DNA of 64,000 nt from Georgenia muralis (lineage in GTDB: Bacteria; Actinomycetota; Actinomycetes; Actinomycetales; Actinomycetaceae), in assembly GCF_003814705.1 (NCBI RefSeq), contig NZ_RKRA01000001.1, positions 3,912,776 to 3,976,775 of the forward strand, in the 5' to 3' direction. Below, piece after piece: positions 57,334 through 64,000 of the stretch; position 1 is the first letter of the stretch; each line of letters begins with the position of its first letter. The notes beneath the pieces are model-generated. The model searched no databases. It was not told the origin of the DNA and was given only the letters and a program-made list of their open reading frames with translations. The translations under genes were made by a program, and so were the position numbers.

Positions 57334-58765
57334 TCTCAATGACTTTGTCAAGCCGTTTGGGCCATCGGTTCTCGCGAGGGTGGGGCGAGTTCGAAGGGTC
57401 GGTTGTCGCGGAGCAGGGCCCATAGGACGTCGACGCGTCGGCGCGCCAAGGCGATGAGCGCTTGGACGTGCCCGTGGCCTTGTCCGCGCTTCTTGAGGTA
57501 GTAGTCGCGGTTGGGGCCCTCGCGCATCATGGCGGCTGAGGCGGAGAGGTAGAACACTCTGCGCAGCTTGCGCGAGTAGCGCATCGGCCGGTGCAGGTTC
57601 CCGGTGCGCCGGCCAGAGTCCCGCGGGACCGGGACAAGCCCGGCGGCCGAGGCGAGCCGTCCGGCGTTCGCATAGGCGGCAAGGTCCCCTGCGGCGGCTA
57701 CCAGCTCGGCACCGAGGATCGGTCCCATGCCGGGCAGGGACTCGATGATCTCGGCCTGGGGGTGCGCGCGGAAGGTGGTGGTGATCCGGGCGTCGAGGTC
57801 GGAGATCCGCGCGCCGAGCGCCAGGAGCTGAGCGGCGAGGTCGGCCACGATGCTGGCCGCCACATCCTGCCCGGGCACGACGGTCTGCTGGGCCTTGGCC
57901 GCACCGAGCGCAGCTGCAGCGATCTGGTCGGCGCTGCGCACCTTCCGCTTGACCAGCCATGCCCGCAACCGCGACTCACCCGTCCGGCGGATCGCCTGCG
58001 GCGTCTGGTAGCCCGTCAGCAGGACCAACGCACCCCGGCTATGGGCGTAGTCGAAGGACCGCTCCAGCGCAGGGAAGTAGCCGCTGAGCACGTCGCGGAG
58101 CCGGTTGACCACGCGGACCCGGTCACCGACCAGGTCGGTGCGGTGGGTCACCAGTAGCCGCAGCTCGGTCACCAGCGCGGTGGCGACCTCGACGTCCTGT
58201 AGATCGCCGCGGTGTCGCAGGGTCTCGGCGATGACGTAGGCATCGCGGGCGTCGGTCTTGGCCTCACCGCGGTAGGCGCTGGCCATCTGGTTCACCGTGC
58301 GGCCGGGGACGTATCTCACCCGCTGACCGTGGGCTGCCAGCAGTGCCAGCAGCAGTCCCGACATGGTCCCGGTGACGTCTACTCCCCAGACGACCTCGTC
58401 GGCGTGGCCAAGGACGCCGGCGATCGCGTCGAGGATGGCGGCCTCGTCGTTGACCACCTTCGTCGACCAGACTGTGGTGCCGGCCTCGTCGATCAGGCAG
58501 ATCCAGTGATGACCCTTACCGACGTCGACACCAGCCCACCCGGGCGCGATCCGTTGCTTCATCAACTCCTCCTTCGAGCACACGAGCGATTGCCATGGCC
58601 CGAAGGAACACCCCGCCGACAGATCCGTAAACAGCGACCAGGACGCGCATCTCAATCAGCAGTCAAGGCGCCCCAGGAGGAACCGGGCGGCCAATCCATC
58701 GGAGCCATCAACGGGCGATCAAGGCTCAGCCACACCCAGCCCTCCCGGGCCACCCAAGAACTTAC
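57334..58765. mobile_element. IS110-family element nested in the IS1380 copy
   Basis: The sequence GGAT is present at both junctions (57330-57333 and 58766-58769), and without the insert the IS1380 right end reads CGGTGGATCGAGG as in copy 1. The insert is about 1432 bases, has no long terminal inverted repeats, and carries one DEDD transposase, all typical of IS110-family elements. Confidence 0.8.
57348..58562 (-). CDS. IS110-family DEDD transposase
   Basis: The 404-residue protein begins MKQRIAPGWAGVDVGKGHHW, which carries the first Asp of the DEDD catalytic domain; DARDAYVIAETLRHR carries later acidic residues. The C-terminal transposase_20 domain includes LPGMGPILGAELVAA and PVPRDSGRRTGN followed by an active-site-type Ser region. 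The ATG at 58562 is preceded by AGGAGG. The gene is intact. Confidence 0.92.
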   Translation of the reverse strand: MKQRIAPGWAGVDVGKGHHWICLIDEAGTTVWSTKVVNDEAAILDAIAGVLGHADEVVWGVDVTGTMSGLLLALLAAHGQRVRYVPGRTVNQMASAYRGEAKTDARDAYVIAETLRHRGDLQDVEVATALVTELRLLVTHRTDLVGDRVRVVNRLRDVLSGYFPALERSFDYAHSRGALVLLTGYQTPQAIRRTGESRLRAWLVKRKVRSADQIAAAALGAAKAQQTVVPGQDVAASIVADLAAQLLALGARISDLDARITTTFRAHPQAEIIESLPGMGPILGAELVAAAGDLAAYANAGRLASAAGLVPVPRDSGRRTGNLHRPMRYSRKLRRVFYLSASAAMMREGPNRDYYLKKRGQGHGHVQALIALARRRVDVLWALLRDNRPFELAPPSREPMAQTA

Positions 58766-58789
58766 GGATCGAGGCTGAGGGACCCTGAG

Positions 58790-60859
58790 TTGGCGGGACG
58801 CGCGAGGCTGGCGAAGTCTCTGGTTGAGGATCTCGTCAGCGACGGTCTCGCAACGACCGACTTCGGTGGCATCAAAGACTTCGAAGCCGACCCCGAGTTC
58901 AGCACCATCGCACGAGTCGCAACCGAGATGGGCTGGGAAGTCCTGTTCCTGACTGCCGACATCACCGTGAAGCTTGAGGTTCGACTCCTCGGCAAGAAGG
59001 AGCGCAAGGCGCACCTTGCCGGCGCCGCCACAGCTGATGGTCTCGTAGAGGTTGAGAACCTTGCTCTCATGCTGAGAAAGGGCATGAACAAGAAGAAGTC
59101 CCTCGCCGAGAAGCCCGGTAAGGCCGATGAGTACGACCGACTGTCTGCCGTGCTCAAGGAGTGGCCAGATGCCTTCGACCTGCGTCAGCAACCCAGGCGG
59201 GTGGCTCCGACAAAGAAGACGCCCGATCGCAGGCGTGAAACCCCTCCCAGCCCCTTCGCGCCATCGACTGCACTCAAGCCGCCTGACCAGACGATAGAGG
59301 TGAGGAGCTTCCCCGGCGAAGGCGACGAGGCAGCATTCCAACGCCCCGGGTCGAGCGGCCAGTTGGTGCTCGGTGAGCGCATCTCTCGGGGCAAGGAGGG
59401 AAGCGTCTACCAGGTCGACGGAGAGCCCCATCTCGTCGCGAAGATCTTCAAGAAGGGCAAGGTCACGACACACCGCAAAGAGAAGGTTGAACTCATGGTT
59501 CAACACAAGGTGTGGCTACCCGGCGTCTGCTTTCCGGAGTCGATTCTTAGCTATGAGGGCGAGTTCGTCGGCTTTACGATGCGCCGCGCGCAAGACGCGC
59601 ATGTGCTCAACGACACCATCTTCATTCCTCAGGAACTCGATCGCCTCTACCCAGGTTGGACTCGCCGCGACCTGGTCGATGTCTGCCTGTCGTGCCTGAA
59701 GCGTGTGAAGTCGCTCCACGACCTGAACATCCTGATCGGCGACATCAATCCGAACAACGTCATGCTGGGGAACCAGAAGGACGCTTGGATCATCGACATC
59801 GACTCCGTCCAAGTTGAGGGTTACCCGTGTCCAGTTGGGTGGGACGAGTTCACCGCTCCAGAAATCTTGGGCGGAGTCCAAGGACTACGCTCGATCGAGC
59901 ACGAGTACTTCGCGATCGCGGTCTTGGTCTTCATGATCATGATGACCGGCACGTTTCCGTACGAGAACAGCGGCTCGGACGACACTGTCCAGAACATCAA
60001 GTCTGGGCTCTTCCCGTACGGATTCGACGGGAAGTCCGAGCGCGACCTCCAGCCCCCCTTGCGATGGCTCTACGTCTGGAGCCACCTCTCGTACCAACTC
60101 AAGGAGCTTTTCTGGAACTCCTTCCACCGCGAGGGATCTCGGTATCAACCCGACAAACGGGTCACTGTTGAGGAGTGGATTAATGCGTTCGAGGGCTTCA
60201 AGAAGAATCTCGAGTATCGCGACGTCGACCCTCAGTCACTAGAGATCTTCCCCATCCGGCGGAAGGCCGAGCGCGGTGCACAGTTGCTCGATTGTCCGCA
60301 GTGTGGGGGCCACAACTTCATCGCCGAGTACAGCGTCGGCGATGGCCCCGACAAGGAATTCCGGACACCGTCTGCCTGCAATGAGTGCCTCCCGAAGTGC
60401 GACAACTGCGGGGAACCACGGGAGCCAGAGACGCTGGAGTCCGGGATCTGTTGGCCGTGTCGCAGATCCGACCTACAAGAAGCCGATCGCGCCAAGAGGG
60501 AGGCAGAGCGAGCCCAGCGGGAAGCCGACCGCGCACGGCGAGCGGTGGAGAAGGCCGCGAAGGATGCCGAGCGTGCTAGGCGCGAAACGTTGGATCAAAC
60601 CCGCCTGTGCGAGCGATGCGGTAATCCATACATAACGTTTGGTGAAATCGAGTGGCTCAATCAGCGCAGCATTCCGATCCGCCCGGTACACAAGCATTCC
60701 GACCCAAGGTGCGACTCCTCGCCAATCGTCCGACTCCCGGCAGCCAAATCTGGGTCGGGCGCGACGGCACGGAAAGGGTTGGCGAGCGCAAAGCAATCCA
60801 CCGCTTCAAAGACGGAGTCGCTGGGGCAGCGGATCGCACGATGGTGGAACAACCTGTGA
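58790..60859 (+). CDS. C-terminal part of PIN-kinase gene: half PIN, kinase, zinc ribbons
   Basis: The frame resumes at 58780; the first in-frame start is the TTG at 58790. It opens with the rest of the PIN domain (ATEMGWEVLFLTADITVKLE, with the last Asp). A proline-rich linker follows, then a protein kinase: SRGKEGSVY as glycine loop, VAKIFKKG as ATP-binding Lys, GDINPNNV as catalytic loop, IIDIDSVQ as DFG equivalent, and APEILGG. The C-terminus holds CPQCGG, CNECLPKCDNC and CERCGN zinc-ribbon clusters around an Arg/Glu/Ala coiled coil. With the N-terminal fragment it would be a 773-residue PIN-kinase, the kinase member of a TerY-P triad. A separate kinase-only product from an IS promoter is possible. 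Confidence 0.85.
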   Translation: MAGRARLAKSLVEDLVSDGLATTDFGGIKDFEADPEFSTIARVATEMGWEVLFLTADITVKLEVRLLGKKERKAHLAGAATADGLVEVENLALMLRKGMNKKKSLAEKPGKADEYDRLSAVLKEWPDAFDLRQQPRRVAPTKKTPDRRRETPPSPFAPSTALKPPDQTIEVRSFPGEGDEAAFQRPGSSGQLVLGERISRGKEGSVYQVDGEPHLVAKIFKKGKVTTHRKEKVELMVQHKVWLPGVCFPESILSYEGEFVGFTMRRAQDAHVLNDTIFIPQELDRLYPGWTRRDLVDVCLSCLKRVKSLHDLNILIGDINPNNVMLGNQKDAWIIDIDSVQVEGYPCPVGWDEFTAPEILGGVQGLRSIEHEYFAIAVLVFMIMMTGTFPYENSGSDDTVQNIKSGLFPYGFDGKSERDLQPPLRWLYVWSHLSYQLKELFWNSFHREGSRYQPDKRVTVEEWINAFEGFKKNLEYRDVDPQSLEIFPIRRKAERGAQLLDCPQCGGHNFIAEYSVGDGPDKEFRTPSACNECLPKCDNCGEPREPETLESGICWPCRRSDLQEADRAKREAERAQREADRARRAVEKAAKDAERARRETLDQTRLCERCGNPYITFGEIEWLNQRSIPIRPVHKHSDPRCDSSPIVRLPAAKSGSGATARKGLASAKQSTASKTESLGQRIARWWNNL

Positions 60860-60895
60860 CCGGAATGGACATCGTCCAGACAGAAGGGGGCGCTC

Positions 60896-61672
60896 ATGGC
60901 GCGCACGAAGATTCTCGATGAGGACATGGCGAACAATCGCTCGAAACTCATCCCAATCGCGATCTGTGTCGACCGTAGCTGGTCAATGAATGACGGAACC
61001 AAGAAGCCCGACCTGGAAGCCGCGCTCAAGAAGTTCTACGGCGACATCGAGGCTGATCCTCGAACTCGCTACGGCGCCGACCTCTGCCTGATCGGGTTCA
61101 GCGGCGATGCGGCTGTGGTGCAACCATTCACCAGCATCGACTCCGTTGATCGGGATGTTCAGATTGAATTGGAGACGACAGGGACGAACATCAGCGGAGC
61201 CGTGAGTCTTGCCCTCGACCTGCTCGCGAAGCGACGTGAGTACTACAAGCAGGCCGCCGGCGGGCGACGCGCAGCGCGCCCAACGCTGGTTCTCATGACG
61301 GACGGCGGCTCCAACGTAGGAGTTGAGGATGAGCCCCGCGTCATCAAGCAGGTCCAAGAGATGGCCGACCTGAAGAAGCTGACTGTCATCACCATCGCGA
61401 TCGGCGACGACGGTGAGCTTGACTGGGAGACGCTCGTTGATTTCAGCCCAGAGATTCCTCCGCTCCAACTGGAGGGTCTCTCCTCGTTCAAAGAGTTCTT
61501 CAAGGTCCTATCCGATTCAATGTCTCGCTCAGCATCCGAGGGTTCTGAGGCGGGACCTGAGATCGAGCCCGAGGACATCGAGGACCTAGTTCCCGTCGAC
61601 ACTCTCAAGCAGACCGTCACCTCGAACAAGCTCGACAAGTACAAGAACTACAAAGAGATGTTCCAAGGCTGA
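60896..61672 (+). CDS. terY: TerY-like von Willebrand A domain protein
   Basis: The 258-residue protein is a stand-alone vWA domain with a full metal-binding MIDAS site: D26-x-S28-x-S30 in VDRSWSM, Thr97 in TGTNISG, and Asp136 in MTDGGSN. A Glu-rich tail follows and ends in SNKLDKYKNYKEMF. TerY-type vWA proteins form a triad with a PP2C phosphatase and a kinase, as seen here with the genes on either side. It probably binds a phosphorylated or metal-bridged partner. It begins 36 bases after the kinase gene, behind AGAAGGGGG. Confidence 0.85.
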   Translation: MARTKILDEDMANNRSKLIPIAICVDRSWSMNDGTKKPDLEAALKKFYGDIEADPRTRYGADLCLIGFSGDAAVVQPFTSIDSVDRDVQIELETTGTNISGAVSLALDLLAKRREYYKQAAGGRRAARPTLVLMTDGGSNVGVEDEPRVIKQVQEMADLKKLTVITIAIGDDGELDWETLVDFSPEIPPLQLEGLSSFKEFFKVLSDSMSRSASEGSEAGPEIEPEDIEDLVPVDTLKQTVTSNKLDKYKNYKEMFQG

Positions 61673-61677
61673 TCTTG

Positions 61678-62448
61678 ATGGGGGGAAGGTGGCGCGAGTT
61701 TGCCTACCAAGTGCGTGGCAAGAGCCATGTGTTAGACGGAAAACCCGGTCAGGATCGGTTCCGCTACGAGTCTCGTAGTGGCGTCCAGGTGCTCTGCCTC
61801 GCGGACGGCGCGGGATCAGCAAAGTTGGCTGAGCATGGGGCGCAAGCGGTTGTCGCGGCGGGGTGTGACTTCATCGTGGACCTCTTCGAATCTGGGCGAG
61901 GGTGGCGCGGTAACCTCGATGGAAACGCACTCCACGCGCACCTGATCGAGAAGCTGAACGGGACTGCCGCACGGATTGGATGCGAACTCAAGGATCTGGC
62001 GTCAACCTTCCTGTGCGTGGCCGTGACCGAGGAGTTCTTTGTCGCGGCCCAAATCGGCGACGGCGTCATCGGAGCTGAACGCGATGGCGAACTCGAACTT
62101 GTGACCCTCCCGGACAACGGGGAGTTTCCGAACGTGACGACGTTCGTGACGTCAAAGAATGCGGTGCCCTCCATGCAGATCACAAAGGGCGAGTTGGATG
62201 GTTACAACGGCTTCATTCTAATGTCCGACGGCACGGCAGAAAGTCTCTACAACTATGAGCGTCGTGTCTTGGCGCGCGCGTGCCGCACTCTCTTTCGCAT
62301 CATATCTGACGCCCCCACCTATGCCGTCGCCAATCCTGCGTACAAGAAGGAACTCAAGCGCGTCATGGACCTTCAGATCCGTGAAGGAACCGACGACGAC
62401 TGCTCGATCGGCATCCTCGCCCGCTCGACCCGTGTAGTCGGCGCCTGA
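61678..62448 (+). CDS. PP2C-family protein phosphatase of the TerY-P triad
   Basis: The 256-residue protein has the PP2C metal-binding motifs: GQDRFR, CLADGAGSAK, IGDGVIGA, MSDGTAESL and the late DDDCSIGIL. It should remove phosphate from serine or threonine and oppose the upstream kinase. The PP2C, vWA and kinase genes in a row define a TerY-P-type signalling module. It starts 5 bases after the TerY stop; the ATG at 61678 is chosen over the TTG just before. The operon appears to end here, since the next gene starts 156 bases later. Confidence 0.87.
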   Translation: MGGRWREFAYQVRGKSHVLDGKPGQDRFRYESRSGVQVLCLADGAGSAKLAEHGAQAVVAAGCDFIVDLFESGRGWRGNLDGNALHAHLIEKLNGTAARIGCELKDLASTFLCVAVTEEFFVAAQIGDGVIGAERDGELELVTLPDNGEFPNVTTFVTSKNAVPSMQITKGELDGYNGFILMSDGTAESLYNYERRVLARACRTLFRIISDAPTYAVANPAYKKELKRVMDLQIREGTDDDCSIGILARSTRVVGA

Positions 62449-62604
62449 ATGCGCCAGCACCGAGAAAAGCTCTGGCGATGTAGTTGGTCAGCTTGCGAAA
62501 GCCGAGAGCGAACCGCGCGATCAGACCCTACACAAGACCCGGGGCGATCCAATCTGCAACCTGATTCCTGTGTACACAGGGTATGGCGGTGGTTGGATGG
62601 CGGG

Positions 62605-63341
62605 ATGCAATCTGACGCCACTTCGATCGACGTCGTCGACGAGCTCATCATGCACATCGAGAATCGCCTGGGCGCGCCGTCGTCGTGGTCCTTTCCCGGG
62701 GCTATCCCGACAGTCTCGCGCTCTGCGTCATCGACTCCGTCCAGTCGATCGGCGTGCGATACGGCAGCGTGCAGAAGGTCGTAGCGCGGTACCGCACCCA
62801 CCGAGGTGAGGAGCGCGCCAACGGCGACGACCTCGATGACATCCGAAACGTCTTCGCCGAGCTGGGCGGTGTGGAGGGCTGGACGCGCACCGTCGGCAAC
62901 CGTCACGAGTCCTCCACGGCGGCGCGCGCGCCGCTGAAGGCCGAGGTCATCCTTCGAGCTGCCACGCGGCTGCCGCAGCTGGGGGTCACCACCACCGAGG
63001 ACCTGCGCACCGCACCCGAGCCGAAGGTGCACGACTTCAAGGCCGCGTGGCTCGCCCTGCCGGGTCAGAAGTCGGGGATCAGCTGGCGGTACCTCCTCAT
63101 GCTCGCCGGTGTTCCCGGCGTGAAGCCGGACCGGATGGTCCGCCGGTTCGTCGAGAGCTCCTCCGTGCCCGTTGACCCGTGGATGTCGGCGGGTGAGGTG
63201 GCGGAGCTGGTCGAGGAGGCGGCCCGACGGCTAGGGGTCTCGGCCAGTGCGCTCGACCACGCCATCTGGCTCCATGAGTCCGGCAGGAAGGCGAGCAAGC
63301 CGCTCGACCGCCCGGACAAAGTCCCAGCTGGGCTGGCCTGA
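62605..63341 (+). pseudogene. Conserved helix-hairpin-helix-like protein with G-run frameshift
   Basis: Two frames encode one protein. The first starts at the ATG at 62605 (MQSDATSIDVVDELIMHIEN) and reads to SSWSFPG. The second resumes at GYPDSLALCVIDSVQSIGV and runs to the stop at 63341. The break is in the run CCCGGGG at about 62694-62702, where one G is missing. The later segment SGISWRYLLMLAGVPGVKPDRMV resembles the entry into a DNA-glycosylase-type helix-hairpin-helix. If the G is missing only in the assembly, the protein is intact at 245 residues. It follows the TerY-P operon by 156 bases on the same strand. Function is unknown. Confidence 0.65.
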
Positions 63342-63351
63342 GGGGCTTGAG

Positions 63352-64000
63352 TTGGTCGCCCTCCCCAGGAGCCCGCGAGGTCTGACGGTCGCGGAACGGC
63401 TTGCACTGGGCTCGGTCCCGCCGAAACCATCGGTTCCTTTGTCGGCGCCCGCAGCAGAAGTCTTCGTCCTGCCCGCGGGTCCGGAGACCCTGAACGGGAT
63501 CGACGCGACCGGGAACGACATCGACCTTGGACCGCTGGGGGCTCTGCGCGGCGCCTCCGTGGTGTCGACCTCGGCCGTGGCCGTGCGGAAGATGGCACGC
63601 GCTCATCGCCTGCACTACTTCTGGCAGCGGTCGGGCTCGGACCTCCAGGTGCACTTCACGGACGGCGCGAGCCTCCCGGCGGCCGAGACACGGGATGCCG
63701 ACGCGGCCGCAGCCCTGTTCGGACCCACGCTGGACGAGCTCGACATGGTTCACGAGGCTCCCGTCTCGTGGACGACGGCGCGGCGACCTGGATGGCGTGC
63801 CGGTGGATCGCTAGGCGTGTGCTGTCCGCGACCGGGCCCTGGTGATGCCGTGTGTGGCGCCCACCTCGAGTGGCTCGACTGGTGGCACCCGGCGGCCACC
63901 CGCATGAGGAACTCCGCCTACGTCTACTGTGCCGTCCACGGTCAGGCATCTGCGACGCACGTACGGACCATGCGTGAGGTGATCGACGCAAGACGTCTGC
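63352..64000 (+). CDS. Partial open frame running off the window
   Basis: From the TTG at 63352 a frame stays open to the end of the window (216 codons) with no stop. It encodes LVALPRSPRGLTVAERLALG and later HRLHYFWQRSGSDLQVHF and HLEWLDWWHPAATRMRNSAY, which reads as a real, unrecognised protein. The start is uncertain, because no good ribosome-binding site is visible. Confidence 0.45.
   Translation, partial: MVALPRSPRGLTVAERLALGSVPPKPSVPLSAPAAEVFVLPAGPETLNGIDATGNDIDLGPLGALRGASVVSTSAVAVRKMARAHRLHYFWQRSGSDLQVHFTDGASLPAAETRDADAAAALFGPTLDELDMVHEAPVSWTTARRPGWRAGGSLGVCCPRPGPGDAVCGAHLEWLDWWHPAATRMRNSAYVYCAVHGQASATHVRTMREVIDARRL

Larger units (their letters stand above)
55707..58774. mobile_element. 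IS1380-family element, copy 2, carrying a nested IS110-family element
   Basis: The left end reads CCTCGATCCACCG and the right end, reverse-complemented, begins CCTCGATCC. Flanking 5-base direct repeats CTGAG are at 55702-55706 and 58775-58779. The element is interrupted by an IS110-family insertion at about 57334-58765; without it and one copy of GGAT the element would be 1632 bases, matching copy 1 (1630). It disrupts the PIN-kinase gene. Confidence 0.9.

Noticed and set aside
57334-58774. Reading the IS1380 copy 2 and IS110 as two adjacent, independent insertions
   Set aside because: The right terminal repeat of the IS1380 element is split: CGGTGGAT lies left and GGATCGAGG lies right of the IS110 insert, and the CTGAG duplication is found only beyond the IS110 element. 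Nesting explains all of this.

Overview
The window is high-GC DNA with dense, overlapping genes and frequent GTG/TTG starts. It fits a Gram-positive actinobacterium, possibly a member of Micrococcales or Cellulomonadaceae; the genus is inference only. Most of the 64 kb reads as a defence island: at least five recognisable or probable anti-phage or restriction modules, separated by insertion sequences, decayed fragments and a few ordinary chromosomal genes. I recognised no tRNA, rRNA or CRISPR array.

Layout. 1-3.1 kb: a LuxR-type response regulator, then a zinc-ribbon protein whose last codons were replaced by an IS1380-family element (1490-3119, 5-bp target duplication CTCAG). 3.1-11.3 kb: two proteins that look like DNA-glycosylase relatives, then a tightly overlapping three-gene cassette (DUF6361 protein, phospholipase-D-like protein, 1096-residue SF2 helicase). 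11.3-18.4 kb: housekeeping-like genes, namely a frameshifted secreted phosphodiester glycosidase/metallophosphatase, a NucS-like nuclease, a small secreted protein and an EcsC-family protein. 18.5-28.7 kb: a HelD-like helicase pair, then a complete type I Zorya system (zorABCD). 28.8-32.6 kb: a probable operator, a 63-residue protein, an HTH protein with a glycine/alanine-rich membrane region, and the 3' half of a second copy of the SF2 helicase. 32.6-46.6 kb: a sacsin-like ATPase with a DUF3883 C-terminus, divergent from an operon of type III restriction (res), modification (mod), an unknown protein and a UvrD-like helicase with a RecB/AddB-type nuclease. 47.4-51.4 kb: a DUF932 protein, an HNH nuclease with an EVE-like N-terminus, and a DUF2075/Schlafen-like helicase whose start is frameshifted. 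51.4-52.6 kb: remnants of another helicase and of an SCO6880-type conjugation ATPase. 52.9-62.4 kb: a dynamin-like GTPase, a PIN-kinase-zinc-ribbon protein, a TerY-like vWA protein and a PP2C phosphatase, i.e. a TerY-P triad extended by GTPase and nuclease modules. 62.6-64 kb: a frameshifted conserved protein and a gene running off the window.

The most interesting locus is the last system. Its PIN-kinase gene carries an IS1380-family element (5-bp duplication CTGAG), and that element itself carries an IS110-family element near its right end. Removing both and one copy of CTGAG restores a single in-frame gene of about 773 codons in which an N-terminal PIN nuclease domain is fused to a protein kinase and cysteine-rich C-terminus. 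The gene order, a 20-base overlap between the GTPase and PIN-kinase genes, and close spacing to vWA and PP2C suggest one operon: GTPase as membrane or stress sensor, kinase/phosphatase/vWA as signalling triad, PIN as RNase effector. That division of roles is inference.
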